From contig CACMVB010000002.1 of NCBI GenBank assembly GCA_902617025.1, positions 62,001-126,000 of the forward strand: DNA of 64,000 nucleotides, in the 5' to 3' direction. Below the pieces are notes generated by a model. That model was not told the origin of the DNA. It saw only the letters and a list, made by a program, of their open reading frames with translations, and did no database searches. Made by a program: the position numbers and the translations under genes. The DNA comes from an uncultured Pelagibacteraceae bacterium (lineage in GTDB: Bacteria; Pseudomonadota; Alphaproteobacteria; Pelagibacterales; Pelagibacteraceae). Positions 20,764-30,170 of the stretch are shown one piece after another; the stretch's first letter is position 1, and every line of letters starts with the position of its first letter.

Positions 20764-21738
20764 ATGTCTAAATCTATAGTAATGAAAAAAAACGGAGGTC
20801 CCGAGGTATTAGAGCTTCATGATGTAAACGTTGCCTCTCCAGGACCAGATGAGATTAAAGTTACAAATCATGCTATTGGACTGAATTATATAGATACTTA
20901 TCATAGATCTGGTTTGTACCCTATCAAATTACCAAGTGGGATAGGTTTAGAAGCCGCTGGCAAAATTGATGAAATCGGTTCAAACGTTTCCGAATTTAAT
21001 AAGGGTGACAATATCGCTTATGCTTCAGTTCCTTTAGGAGCTTATGCACAACAAAGAATTATTCCAGCAAATATAGCTGTTAAAGTTCCTGATGGGATTT
21101 CACATGAGTTGGCTGCAACCTTAATGACAAAAGGTTTAACTACAAATTATTTACTTACTAAAACTTATAAGCTTAAAGCCGGTGAAACAGTTCTTTTTCA
21201 TGCAGCAGCTGGAGGAGTAGGTCAAATTTTCGCTCAATGGGCAAATAGTATTGGAGCAAAAGTTATTGGAACAGTTGGCTCTGATGATAAAATCAAAATA
21301 GCTGAGGAAAACGGTTACTCTCACGTTATTAACTATACAAAAAACAATTTTGCCCAAGAAGTCCTGAAAATTACAAAAAATAAAGGAGTGCCTGCAGTTT
21401 TTGATGGAGTTGGAAAAAAAACATTTCATAGATCACTAGAATGTCTTTCAACAAGAGGCATGATGATAAGTTTTGGAAATGCATCTGGACCTTTAGATCT
21501 AGTAAATATTCCAAAAGAAATCCAACCTAAAGGACTATACTTGACAAGGCCTTCTATTGGACAATATTTTAGTAATAGAAAAGAACTTCAAGCAGGAGCT
21601 GATCAAATTTTTGAGAAGGTTAAATTTGGAAAAATAAAAATTAGAATTTCAAAAAAATATAAACTTGCAGATGCTAAAAATGCACACTCAGATCTAGAAG
21701 CAAGAAAATTAATGGGTCCAGCAATTTTAATTCCTTAA
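20764..21738 (+). CDS. qor: NADPH:quinone oxidoreductase (zinc-independent MDR family)
   Basis: 324-aa medium-chain dehydrogenase/reductase that reduces quinones with NADPH. The Rossmann motif AAAGGVGQIFAQWANSIGA (near residues 147-165) is preceded by TVLFH, and NHAIGLNYIDTYHRSGLYP near the N-terminus is the QOR signature. Zinc-binding cysteines of alcohol dehydrogenases are absent. C-terminal LMGPAILIP agrees. It ends one base inside the start of the DUF1289 gene, suggesting coupled expression. Physiological substrate not determinable. Confidence 0.92.
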   Translation: MSKSIVMKKNGGPEVLELHDVNVASPGPDEIKVTNHAIGLNYIDTYHRSGLYPIKLPSGIGLEAAGKIDEIGSNVSEFNKGDNIAYASVPLGAYAQQRIIPANIAVKVPDGISHELAATLMTKGLTTNYLLTKTYKLKAGETVLFHAAAGGVGQIFAQWANSIGAKVIGTVGSDDKIKIAEENGYSHVINYTKNNFAQEVLKITKNKGVPAVFDGVGKKTFHRSLECLSTRGMMISFGNASGPLDLVNIPKEIQPKGLYLTRPSIGQYFSNRKELQAGADQIFEKVKFGKIKIRISKKYKLADAKNAHSDLEARKLMGPAILIP

Positions 21739-21998
21739 TGTCAAAAAAAATAATTTCTCCTTGTATTAGTATTTGTAAAACTGATCCAGTAACTGGCTAC
21801 TGCTATGGATGCGCAAGAACTGCTGAAGAAAAAAAACAGTGGAAAGATGTAGATACAAGTGAAGAATGGAAATTGGAAAATCTTAATAAAATCAAATCAC
21901 GGATGCAAGGATGGCAATTAAGCACTTTTGAGGATTCATACAATCATAAAATTAATCAAGGAATTTCACTTTATAAAAAAAAACTTTTAGAGGGCTGA
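21738..21998 (+). CDS. DUF1289 small cysteine-rich protein
   Basis: 86-aa protein of the DUF1289 family, recognised by ISPCISICKTDPVTGYCYGCARTAEEKKQW (Cys at about 8, 12, 22, 25, here given in pieces: SPCISIC, GYCYGC, RTAEEKKQW). The four-cysteine C-x3-C-x9-C-x2-C arrangement suggests a metal or Fe-S site. Function is unknown. It overlaps the quinone reductase stop by one base and ends 1 nt before the convergent DUF2721 gene. Confidence 0.88.
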   Translation: MSKKIISPCISICKTDPVTGYCYGCARTAEEKKQWKDVDTSEEWKLENLNKIKSRMQGWQLSTFEDSYNHKINQGISLYKKKLLEG

Positions 21999-21999
21999 T

Positions 22000-22410
22000 C
22001 TATAAATCCTTTTTCATAGAGTCCATATCACTAAGATGATATTTCAACGCTTCATTAGACATTCTCACTTCTTGTAAAAATAAAAAAATTGAAATAATCA
22101 TACAAATACAACACAGCGCAAAACTTAATCTAGCATAAAACGTCAAATTCAAATATAATAGCAAAACTGTAACCATGTTGAAGAGAAATCCAAAAGAGGA
22201 GAATCCCATTACATATTTTAGATAATTTGTTCTTTTATTTAATACATGCAGTTGATTTTCTAATTCAGGTGGAACTTTTTTTTCGAAAGTGAATTTATCG
22301 TGTAATTGTCTAATTAATGCACTAAGAGTATGAAATCGATTGCTATACATTGTCATCATAAGAGGTATAGCAGGAAACATAAGTGCAGCTACTGTGTAAT
22401 CAATATCCAT
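22000..22410 (-). CDS. DUF2721 membrane protein
   Basis: 136-aa membrane protein matching the DUF2721 layout: an N-terminal hydrophobic segment beginning FPAIPLMMTMYSNRF, a helix with regularly spaced Arg/His (TLSALIRQLHDK), then two adjacent hydrophobic segments (about residues 68-88 and 93-112) and a short cytoplasmic tail. No catalytic residues are recognisable and the function is unknown. Convergent with the DUF1289 gene and divergent from ubiA with a 53-nt gap that must hold both promoters. Confidence 0.75.
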   Translation of the reverse strand: MDIDYTVAALMFPAIPLMMTMYSNRFHTLSALIRQLHDKFTFEKKVPPELENQLHVLNKRTNYLKYVMGFSSFGFLFNMVTVLLLYLNLTFYARLSFALCCICMIISIFLFLQEVRMSNEALKYHLSDMDSMKKDL

Positions 22411-22463
22411 TCCGAATCAAATTGATTATGTAGATAGTGTTTGGTATTTACAAGTAATATTTC

Positions 22464-23324
22464 ATGTCACATCTAAAAATATTTATTGATTTAACAAGAT
22501 TAAATAAACCGATCGGCTTCATGCTTTTGTTTTGGCCTTGTTCTTGGGGTTTAGCGTATGCTTATCAAGTTAATAATAACACTGGCCTTTTAATTTATTA
22601 TTTATTTTTATTTTTTTTGGGATCCGTTTTAATGAGAAGTGCAGGGTGTATCGTCAATGATATTGTTGACAAAGATTATGATAGAAAAGTTTCAAGAACA
22701 AAAAAAAGACCAATTGCGTCCGGAAAAATTACAATTACAAGATCTGTTTTTTATGTAATTTTTTTATGCGCTTTAGCTTTTTTAATTTTATTACAATTTA
22801 ATTTTTTGACAATTTTGTTAGGAATGAGCTCAATGTTCCTAGCTTTCACATATCCTTTTATGAAAAGATTTACATATTGGCCTCAATTATTCCTTGGTAT
22901 TACTTTTAACTGGGGAATTATAATGTCATGGTCTGCAATGAATAATTCGATCAGCCCCGAAATAGTCATACTATACATGTCGGCCATATTTTGGACATTG
23001 GGCTATGACACGATATATGGAACTCAAGATATGTCTGAAGATGAAATAATTGGACTTAAGTCCACTTCAATAAAGTTTAAAAAGAATTTAAAATTATTTG
23101 TTTTTTTTTCCTACTCAATAGTTTCGGTTATGATTTTATATTTGTTTAGATTCTATTTAGGTTTAAATCTTTTTTCATTTTTAATATTGATTTTTTTGTT
23201 TACTTTAATTTTTCAATTGTTCAATTTTCATAAAAATAAGCCAGAGACCTGTCTTAAAATGTTTAAACTAAATAATTTATCGGGGTTAATTATGTTTACT
23301 TCTATAATATTAATTGGATTTTAG
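22464..23324 (+). CDS. ubiA: 4-hydroxybenzoate polyprenyltransferase
   Basis: 286-aa membrane enzyme attaching the polyprenyl tail to 4-hydroxybenzoate in ubiquinone synthesis. Both Asp-rich motifs are present: GCIVNDIVDKDYDRKV (near residues 62-77) followed by RTKKRPIASGKI, and GYDTIYGTQDMSEDE (near residues 178-192). About eight membrane helices are visible. Quinone made here feeds the respiratory chain whose oxidase lies upstream in the window. Ends 1 nt before the exporter gene. Confidence 0.96.
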   Translation: MSHLKIFIDLTRLNKPIGFMLLFWPCSWGLAYAYQVNNNTGLLIYYLFLFFLGSVLMRSAGCIVNDIVDKDYDRKVSRTKKRPIASGKITITRSVFYVIFLCALAFLILLQFNFLTILLGMSSMFLAFTYPFMKRFTYWPQLFLGITFNWGIIMSWSAMNNSISPEIVILYMSAIFWTLGYDTIYGTQDMSEDEIIGLKSTSIKFKKNLKLFVFFSYSIVSVMILYLFRFYLGLNLFSFLILIFLFTLIFQLFNFHKNKPETCLKMFKLNNLSGLIMFTSIILIGF

Positions 23325-23325
23325 A

Positions 23326-25068
23326 ATGAAGTTTGATGAACTCAAAGAACTATTAAAAAAACTTTTTAAAGAGTATGTTAAGAAACATTTAAAAAGGATT
23401 TTTGTAGCACTTATTTTATCTCTAGTTGTTGCTGGAAGCACCGCGGGAATAGCCTGGCTACTTGATCCTGCTGTTAAAAAAATTTTTATTGAACAAAATA
23501 AGGTATTTGCCTGGACTATACCTTTATTAATTGTGATAGCATTTTCTAGTAAAGGTTTATCGCTTTATTTTGCAAGAGTGAATATTATAAGGGTTGGTAA
23601 TGAAGTTGCAGGTGAATTACAAAAGAAAATTGCTACTAATATTTTAGTTTCAGACATTCAAACTTTAGACAATAGACACTCCGGTAAATATATATCAAAT
23701 GTTATGTTTGATACTCATCATGTTCAAAATCTAGTCAGCTCAGGTGTATTAAATTTAATGAAAGATACTTTTTCAGTAATCGCTTTAGTGTCTTTAATGT
23801 TTTATCAAAATTGGAAGCTAGCAATGTTTGCAATTTTAATGATGCCTTTAGCAGGTGGTTTAGCAAAATCTTTGGGTAAAAGAATAGGTAAGGCTACAAC
23901 CAAGGCAGGTGAGTCATCTGGAAACCTAGCCTCATTTTTAACAGAAATTTTTAAAGGTTCGAGAATGATAAGAATTTATCAAAAAGAGAAATATGAAAAC
24001 TCTAAAGCTCATCGAGTAATTAATGACTTGGTAGAAAAAAACATAAAAATAGGAACTGTTTTGATCAGAGCAACACCAATTATGGAAATCTTAACCGGAT
24101 TAATGATCTCAGGTTTTATAGTCTTCTCTGGTACTTTAATTGCTAATGGAGAATTAGGTGTAAACAATTTTTTTTCTTTTTTAGCAGCAATGATGCTTGC
24201 ATATCAACCAATTAGATCTCTAGCGACAATTAATATGGCTGCTTTTCAAGGAGCAGCTGCATTTAAAAGAATTAATAATATTATTGGTAAAGATATTAAA
24301 ATTAAAAATGACGATAACAGTCCAAGTTTGATATTAAAGAATTCAAATATAGAATTTAAAAATGTTGAATTCAAATATGACACAACCGACGAAAAAGCAA
24401 TAAAAGGAATTAATTTAAATATTCAAGGAAATACTATGGCGGCTTTTGTTGGTCATAGTGGTGCTGGTAAAAGTACTATAATAAATTTATTGCCCAGATT
24501 TTATGATCCACAGGAGGGTTCAATTAAAATTGATGGTCAAAATATTAAAGAAATATCTCTTGAATCATTGAGAAATAACTTGTCCTTAGTTAGTCAAGAT
24601 GTAATTCTTTTTGATGATACAATAAAGAATAATATCTTGTATGCTAAAAGTGATGCCTCTTTTGATGAAGTTAAGAAAGCTTGTAAATTTGCTGCGGCGG
24701 ATGAATTCATAGAAAAGTTACCTAATGGATATAATACGTTAATAGGTGAAAATGGGATTAGATTATCAGGTGGTCAAAAACAAAGAATATCAATAGCCAG
24801 AGCTATATTAAAAGAGTCTCCAATTATATTATTAGATGAAGCTACATCCTCTCTTGATGCAGAATCTGAAGAGGTGGTACAAAATGCAATTTTAAATCTT
24901 GCAAAAAACAAAACTACATTGGTAATAGCTCATAGACTATCTACAATACATAACGCTAAAATTATTTTTGTAATGAAAAATGGAAAAGTAATTAATTCAG
25001 GTGATCACGAGTTTTTAATAAATAATTGTGAGGAGTATAAATCTCTTTATAAAAAACAACTAAGATAA
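23326..25068 (+). CDS. msbA: MsbA-like lipid A export ABC transporter (ATPase + permease)
   Basis: 580-aa half-transporter with an N-terminal six-helix membrane domain and a C-terminal ATPase. Seen: Walker A GHSGAGKST at residues 376-384, ABC signature LSGGQ at 480-484, Walker B ILLDEA at 501-506 and the H-loop in AHRLSTI. The start is taken as ATG 23326 (MKFDELKEL), one base after the ubiA stop; a TTG at 23314 would overlap ubiA. It is followed directly by waaA, lpxK and lpxL, which argues for flipping of the lipid A core across the inner membrane. A general lipid or multidrug exporter is the alternative. Confidence 0.88.
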   Translation: MKFDELKELLKKLFKEYVKKHLKRIFVALILSLVVAGSTAGIAWLLDPAVKKIFIEQNKVFAWTIPLLIVIAFSSKGLSLYFARVNIIRVGNEVAGELQKKIATNILVSDIQTLDNRHSGKYISNVMFDTHHVQNLVSSGVLNLMKDTFSVIALVSLMFYQNWKLAMFAILMMPLAGGLAKSLGKRIGKATTKAGESSGNLASFLTEIFKGSRMIRIYQKEKYENSKAHRVINDLVEKNIKIGTVLIRATPIMEILTGLMISGFIVFSGTLIANGELGVNNFFSFLAAMMLAYQPIRSLATINMAAFQGAAAFKRINNIIGKDIKIKNDDNSPSLILKNSNIEFKNVEFKYDTTDEKAIKGINLNIQGNTMAAFVGHSGAGKSTIINLLPRFYDPQEGSIKIDGQNIKEISLESLRNNLSLVSQDVILFDDTIKNNILYAKSDASFDEVKKACKFAAADEFIEKLPNGYNTLIGENGIRLSGGQKQRISIARAILKESPIILLDEATSSLDAESEEVVQNAILNLAKNKTTLVIAHRLSTIHNAKIIFVMKNGKVINSGDHEFLINNCEEYKSLYKKQLR

Positions 25069-25069
25069 A

Positions 25070-26350
25070 ATGATTCTCGCTTATAGAGTCTTAACTAACA
25101 TTTTATATCCTTTTTTAATTTTAATAATTTTCATACGAAAATTTTTAGGCAAAGAAGATAACTTAAGATATAAAGAGAAAATTTTTTCATCTTTTTTTAA
25201 AGTTGATAGAAATAACGAAACGAAGTTGATATGGTTTCACGCAGCAAGTTTGGGTGAATTAAAAAGTATTTTTCCAATTATAGAGGAGCTTAATAAAAGA
25301 AAAAATATTGAATTTTTAATAACATCAGTCAGTTTAAGCTCAAGTTTACTTGCTAAAGAGGAATTTAAAAAAATACCAAATGTTAAACATCGTTTTTTCC
25401 CAATTGACGTCACGTTTTTAATGGAAAAATTTTTATCTTCATGGAAACCTGATGCAATATTCTTAGTTGACTCTGAAATTTGGCCAAATTTAATTTTATT
25501 AGCTAAAAAGAATAAAATTCCACTAGCTTTAATCAATGCAAGGATAACTAATAAAACTTTTAAAAGATGGAATTTAATACCAGATTTCGCCAGAAAAATT
25601 TTCGATTCATTTGATATATGTTTGTCATCTAGTATGGAGACAAAAAAATATCTTGATATTTTGAGAACTAAAAATGTTTCGTATTCAGGAAATTTAAAAC
25701 TGATAAGTTATATAAATAAAAACGATATAAAAAATATTAATGAAGAATTTCTTAGTAAAAATAGATTTTGGATTGCAGCAAGCACACATGAAGGAGAAGA
25801 TGAATTTTGCATTAAGACTCATTTAAGGCTTAAAGAAAAATTTAAAAATATTTATACTGTTATAGCACCAAGACATATTGAAAGATCAAAAAAAATATTA
25901 TCTCTTTGTCAAAAAAGTAATTTGAACTGCCAATTAATCGGTAAAAATGATAAAATATTTTCAGAAAAAGAAATTATAATAATTAATTCTTATGGATTGT
26001 TATCATCATATTTTAAATTTGCTAAAAGTGTTTTCATAGGAAAATCGACACTACCTAAGTTTGAAAAAGTGGGTGGACAAAGCCCTATTGAGGCAGCATT
26101 TCTTGGTTGTAAAGTTTATCATGGTCCTTTTGTTTATAATTTTAGAGAAATATATGAGATATTTGAAGATAATAATATTTCAAAAGAGGTAGAGAATTTT
26201 GAAGAATTATCAAATTTATTGATTAAAGATTTAGAAAATATTTCAAAAGATCTTTTTTGTTTTTCAGAATTATTAAACAACCTCTATAGGAAAACTTTAT
26301 TAAATAATATGAGAATTATAAATAATTTTTTATTTAATGAAACTTTTTAA
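25070..26350 (+). CDS. waaA: 3-deoxy-D-manno-octulosonate (KDO) transferase
   Basis: 426-aa GT30-family glycosyltransferase adding KDO to lipid IVA at the inner membrane. It has an N-terminal membrane anchor (about residues 7-23), the conserved HAASLGELKSIFPII (near residues 57-71, with the catalytic Glu), LVDSEIWPNLI (near 127-137) and the C-terminal GGQSPIEAAFLGCKVYHGPF motif (near 337-356). Starts 1 nt after the exporter gene and overlaps lpxK by 14 nt. The activated donor CMP-KDO is made by kdsB, also in this window. Confidence 0.95.
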   Translation: MILAYRVLTNILYPFLILIIFIRKFLGKEDNLRYKEKIFSSFFKVDRNNETKLIWFHAASLGELKSIFPIIEELNKRKNIEFLITSVSLSSSLLAKEEFKKIPNVKHRFFPIDVTFLMEKFLSSWKPDAIFLVDSEIWPNLILLAKKNKIPLALINARITNKTFKRWNLIPDFARKIFDSFDICLSSSMETKKYLDILRTKNVSYSGNLKLISYINKNDIKNINEEFLSKNRFWIAASTHEGEDEFCIKTHLRLKEKFKNIYTVIAPRHIERSKKILSLCQKSNLNCQLIGKNDKIFSEKEIIIINSYGLLSSYFKFAKSVFIGKSTLPKFEKVGGQSPIEAAFLGCKVYHGPFVYNFREIYEIFEDNNISKEVENFEELSNLLIKDLENISKDLFCFSELLNNLYRKTLLNNMRIINNFLFNETF

Positions 26351-27278
26351 ACCAAAATTTTGGCAAAGTAATAATCGTTTTTTTCCAATACTATTGTTGC
26401 CTTTAACGTGTATTGTAATTTTATACGTTTTTTTAAAAAAAACTTTTAGAAAAAAAAGAAAATGTTCAATACCTGTAGTTTGTGTTGGAAATATTTATAT
26501 AGGAGGTACGGGTAAAACTCCTCTTTCAATACATCTAGCTAAAGAAGTTGAAAAAAAAGGAAAAAAACCCGCAATTATAAGAAAGTATTACAAAGCCCAT
26601 GGTGATGAGCACAATTTAATTACAAATTATTTTGGAAACTTATTTTTAGAAAAAAACAGACTAAAAGCTATCGATAATGCTTATAAAAAGAGTCACGACA
26701 TCGCAATATTAGATGACGGTCTTCAGGAGTACCAGATAAAAAAAGATCTAAGTATTGTTTGTTTTAACGAAAAACAATTTATTGGTAACGGATTTGTTAT
26801 ACCATCTGGGCCTTTAAGAGAGAGGCTAAATGCACTTCGAGATGCACATGTAGTGATAATTAATGGAGAAAAAAATACAAAAATTGAAAAAAAGATTCTT
26901 AAATATAATGAAAATTTGGAAATTTATTATAGTAGATATCATCCTTTGAATCTTGATGATTTAAAAAAGAAGCCTGTAGTCGCTCTGGCTGGTATTGCAA
27001 ATCCTAATAATTTTTTTGAGTTAATTGAAAAAAATAAAATAAATATTACACAAAAACTTGTATATCCAGATCACTATCAATTTAGTAAAAAAGAAATTTC
27101 TGAACTAGTCGAAAATCTTAAGAGGAAAAATTTCCAAATTGTAATGACTGAAAAGGATTTTTTTAAAATAAAAGATTATAATATACCAGATATTAATTTT
27201 TTAAAAGTCAGACTAATTATAAATGATCAAGATAAGTTAATAAAAAGGATTATGAAGTTGTATGATAAAACTATGTAA
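26337..27278 (+). CDS. lpxK: Tetraacyldisaccharide 4'-kinase
   Basis: 313-aa membrane-associated kinase that adds the 4'-phosphate of lipid A. The P-loop VVCVGNIYIGGTGKTPL (near residues 47-63), the Asp motif ILDDGLQ (near residues 124-130), and VIPSGPLRERLNALRDA (near 156-172) match LpxK. An N-terminal hydrophobic segment anchors it. Overlaps waaA by 14 nt and the following acyltransferase by 17 nt; the cluster is clearly an operon. Confidence 0.95.
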   Translation: MKLFKPKFWQSNNRFFPILLLPLTCIVILYVFLKKTFRKKRKCSIPVVCVGNIYIGGTGKTPLSIHLAKEVEKKGKKPAIIRKYYKAHGDEHNLITNYFGNLFLEKNRLKAIDNAYKKSHDIAILDDGLQEYQIKKDLSIVCFNEKQFIGNGFVIPSGPLRERLNALRDAHVVIINGEKNTKIEKKILKYNENLEIYYSRYHPLNLDDLKKKPVVALAGIANPNNFFELIEKNKINITQKLVYPDHYQFSKKEISELVENLKRKNFQIVMTEKDFFKIKDYNIPDINFLKVRLIINDQDKLIKRIMKLYDKTM

Positions 27279-28119
27279 TTATTTATTTCAGTCAATAATA
27301 ATTTATTTCTTTTTTATTTTTGGACGTTTAATGGGGCTCAGATTTAGTAGAAAATTCTTCTCATATTTATTTTTAAAACTTGGTCCTTTCTTTAAATCAA
27401 AAAAAATAATAAAAAAAAATTTAAATTTTTTTTCTAATAATTTATCTGATGAAAAAATTAGATTAATTACATCAAGTATGTGGAAAAATTATGGGATGAC
27501 CTTTATAGAGTACGTCTTTTTAGATAAATTTAGAAAGGGCAATTCTCATATTTCAATAGATAGTGAAAAAAAATTTGAAAATATTTTCGAAAGAAATAAG
27601 CAGGTCATATTTGTATCCGGTCATTTTGCTAATTTTGAATTAATGTCAATGGAGATGACTAAAAGAAATATAAAATTAGCAACAATTTATAGACCTTTAA
27701 ATAATTATTTTCTTAATCCTTTCATGGAATATTTGCGTAGAAAATTTATTTGTGGTCATCAAATAAAAAAAGGTATCAATGGCGTAAGAGATACTATAAA
27801 TTATATTAACAATGAATTTAGTATAGCTCTCATGATAGACCAAAGAGTTAGTGAGGGAGAAAGTGTGGATTTTTTTAACAAGCAAGCTTTAACAACGACT
27901 TTACCAGCTCAATTAGCAATTAAATTTAAAATTCCTGTAGTACCAGTGCATATAGAAAGAAATGTACAAAATAATTTTAAAATTAAATTTTTAGATGAAA
28001 TAAAGCCTTCTGATTTTAAAAATAAATTAGAACTTACTCAAAAACTAAATCAAGTGCTGGAGGAAATGATTTCTAAAAATCCTTATCAATGGATTTGGAC
28101 ACATAATAGGTGGAAATAA
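27262..28119 (+). CDS. lpxL: Lipid A biosynthesis lauroyl acyltransferase family protein
   Basis: 285-aa LpxL/LpxM-family late acyltransferase. A hydrophobic N-terminus is followed by the acyl-transfer motif H-x4-E in SGHFANFELM (near residues 115-124), the RPLNNYFLNPFMEYLR stretch (near 145-160) and QRVSEGESVDFFNKQA (near 194-209), all characteristic. Which secondary chain it adds, and whether to KDO-lipid IVA, cannot be told. Last gene of the msbA-waaA-lpxK-lpxL run. Confidence 0.9.
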   Translation: MIKLCNYLFQSIIIYFFFIFGRLMGLRFSRKFFSYLFLKLGPFFKSKKIIKKNLNFFSNNLSDEKIRLITSSMWKNYGMTFIEYVFLDKFRKGNSHISIDSEKKFENIFERNKQVIFVSGHFANFELMSMEMTKRNIKLATIYRPLNNYFLNPFMEYLRRKFICGHQIKKGINGVRDTINYINNEFSIALMIDQRVSEGESVDFFNKQALTTTLPAQLAIKFKIPVVPVHIERNVQNNFKIKFLDEIKPSDFKNKLELTQKLNQVLEEMISKNPYQWIWTHNRWK

Positions 28120-28122
28120 ATC

Positions 28123-28317
28123 TTATTTTTTTAAATCTTTAAACCTTTCATTAGCCTCTTTTGCTGAATAATAAGCTTCTTGCAAGTCAACATTCCAGTA
28201 GTTCAAATCTTTAAGCATTACTTTTTTTCCTGAAATAGCGCATAAAACATAATCTCCTTCCTCAATAATATCGAAAGAGTTGTGTTTATAAATAAGTTTA
28301 GCTTTTTTTTCATTCAT
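28123..28317 (-). CDS. DUF2093 small protein
   Basis: 64-aa protein of a family restricted to Alphaproteobacteria. The recognised pattern is a short beta-rich head, then EEGDYVLCAISGKKVMLKDL (from residue 18) and YWNVDLQEAYYSAKEANERF (about residues 40-59). Function is unknown. It lies on the minus strand between lpxL (3 nt) and purD (28 nt), so its promoter must overlap the purD start region. Confidence 0.85.
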   Translation of the reverse strand: MNEKKAKLIYKHNSFDIIEEGDYVLCAISGKKVMLKDLNYWNVDLQEAYYSAKEANERFKDLKK

Positions 28318-28345
28318 CGATCAATTATACAATAATTCATCATAC

Positions 28346-29623
28346 ATGAATATTGGATTAATAGGTAGTGGTGGAAGAGAACATGCATTATGTCAGAAAA
28401 TATTTGAGTCAAAATTCTCAAAGAAAATTATATGTTTTCCTGGTAACGCTGGTACATCTCAAATTGCAAAAAATATAAAAATTGATATTTTAGATTTTAA
28501 AGAAATCTTAAAGCAAATTAAATTTCATAATATTGAATTGGTTATAATAGGTCCTGAGGAGCCATTGGTTAAAGGTTTAGTTGATTTTCTAAGAAAAAAT
28601 AAGGTTAAAGTTTTTGGTCCTAGTAAATATGCGTCAAAACTTGAGGGTTCAAAAGCTTTTATGAAAAATTTTTGCAAGTTGAATAAAATCCCGACTGCGA
28701 ATTATCAAGTTTGCCAAGACAAAAAACAAGTCAAAAGTTTTATCAAAAAAAACAATTTACCATTAGTTGTTAAAGCCGATGGATTAGCTGCAGGAAAGGG
28801 GGTAACTATTTGTTCTACAGAAAATCAAATTTTAAAAATTTCAGAGGAGATATTCAAGGGAAAATTTAAATCATCGAAAAAAGTTGTACTAGAAGAATTT
28901 ATTACTGGAGAGGAAGCGAGCTATTTTGTTATTGTTGATAAAAAAAACTTTAAATTTTTTGGAACAGCACAAGACCATAAACGTGTAAGAGAAAAAGATA
29001 AAGGAAAAAACACAGGAGGTATGGGGGCATATTCACCAGCTCCCGTAGTGAATAAAAAACTTGAAAAAAAAATTCTTAACAAAATCGTAAAACCAACCTT
29101 GAGTTATTTAAAAAAAATTAAAAATCCATATACGGGATTTTTGTACGTAGGATTAATGATAAAAAAGAACGAGCCTTACTTAATAGAATTTAATGTGAGA
29201 ATGGGAGATCCAGAGTGCCAAGTAATTCTACCAAGGCTAAAAACAGATTTTGTAAAAATAATAAAAAACACAATTAATAACAAACTCAAAAATACCAAAA
29301 TTGAATGGAATAAAAAAAAATGTATGACTATAGTAATGTGTTCAAAAGGATACCCGGGTAAATATTTAAAAAACAGACTAATCAAAAACCTAGATAAATT
29401 AAAATTAAAAAAAATAGATTTTCTTTTTCATGCCGGTACAAAAAGTAACAATAATAAAATTTATTCAAATGGCGGTCGTGTTTTAAATTTTACATCAATA
29501 GGAGATAACTTTCTTACAATTAGAAAAAGAATTTTAAAATTAATGAAAAAATTAAGTTGGAAAAGTGGTTTTTACAGAAAAGATATAGGTTGGAAGATTA
29601 TTAAGAAAAATGAGAATAATTAG
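28346..29623 (+). CDS. purD: Phosphoribosylamine-glycine ligase
   Basis: 425-aa ATP-grasp enzyme of purine synthesis joining glycine to phosphoribosylamine. N-terminal IGSGGREHALCQKI (residues 5-18), the IGPEEPLVKGLVDFL region, the ATP-grasp strand LVVKADGLAAGKGV (near residues 140-153) and FNVRMGDPECQVILPRLKTD (near 284-303) are the family signatures. Overlaps the rsmD start by 14 nt. Confidence 0.97.
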   Translation: MNIGLIGSGGREHALCQKIFESKFSKKIICFPGNAGTSQIAKNIKIDILDFKEILKQIKFHNIELVIIGPEEPLVKGLVDFLRKNKVKVFGPSKYASKLEGSKAFMKNFCKLNKIPTANYQVCQDKKQVKSFIKKNNLPLVVKADGLAAGKGVTICSTENQILKISEEIFKGKFKSSKKVVLEEFITGEEASYFVIVDKKNFKFFGTAQDHKRVREKDKGKNTGGMGAYSPAPVVNKKLEKKILNKIVKPTLSYLKKIKNPYTGFLYVGLMIKKNEPYLIEFNVRMGDPECQVILPRLKTDFVKIIKNTINNKLKNTKIEWNKKKCMTIVMCSKGYPGKYLKNRLIKNLDKLKLKKIDFLFHAGTKSNNNKIYSNGGRVLNFTSIGDNFLTIRKRILKLMKKLSWKSGFYRKDIGWKIIKKNENN

Positions 29624-30170
29624 TGGAAGCTTAAAAGGAAAAAAAATTAACTTTCTAAAATCATCAGTAACAAGGCCTCTTAAAGACTCTGTTAAAGAAA
29701 ATATTTTTAATATAATAAAGCACTCAAATCACTTTGATGTAAGGATAAATCACTCGAACATATTGGATCTTTATTCAGGAGTGGGATCTTTTGGATTAGA
29801 ATGTGTTTCTAGAGGAGCGAAAAAGGTAACTTTTGTTGAAAAAGATAAAAGAGCTTCAGATATATTAAATAAAAATATTTTAGATTTATCAATAGAAAAA
29901 ACTACCAGAATAATAAGTGAAGATGTTGAAGACTTTTTAAATAAAAATTTTAAAGATAAATATCAGATTATTTTCTTAGACCCGCCATTTAAAGATAATA
30001 GTTTTATAGAAAATTTAAAGCTAATTAAAAAGAATAATTTTTTTGAAAAAAAACATATTGTAATCATTCATAGAGAAAAAAATACTAAAGATGATTATGC
30101 TGAAAATCTGTTTATTATTCTTGAAAAAATATACGGTCTCTCTAAAGTAATTTTTGGAACTTTCACTTGA
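29610..30170 (+). CDS. rsmD: 16S rRNA (guanine-966-N2)-methyltransferase
   Basis: 186-aa SAM-dependent methyltransferase acting on 16S rRNA during 30S assembly. Seen: RIISGSLKGKKI and TRPLKDSVKENIFNII at the N-terminus, the SAM site ILDLYSGVGSFGLECVSRGA (near residues 51-70) and the catalytic LDPPF (near 127-131, the N/DPPY/F motif). Normal length. Convergent with pgi with an 8-nt overlap. Confidence 0.95.
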   Translation: MRIISGSLKGKKINFLKSSVTRPLKDSVKENIFNIIKHSNHFDVRINHSNILDLYSGVGSFGLECVSRGAKKVTFVEKDKRASDILNKNILDLSIEKTTRIISEDVEDFLNKNFKDKYQIIFLDPPFKDNSFIENLKLIKKNNFFEKKHIVIIHREKNTKDDYAENLFIILEKIYGLSKVIFGTFT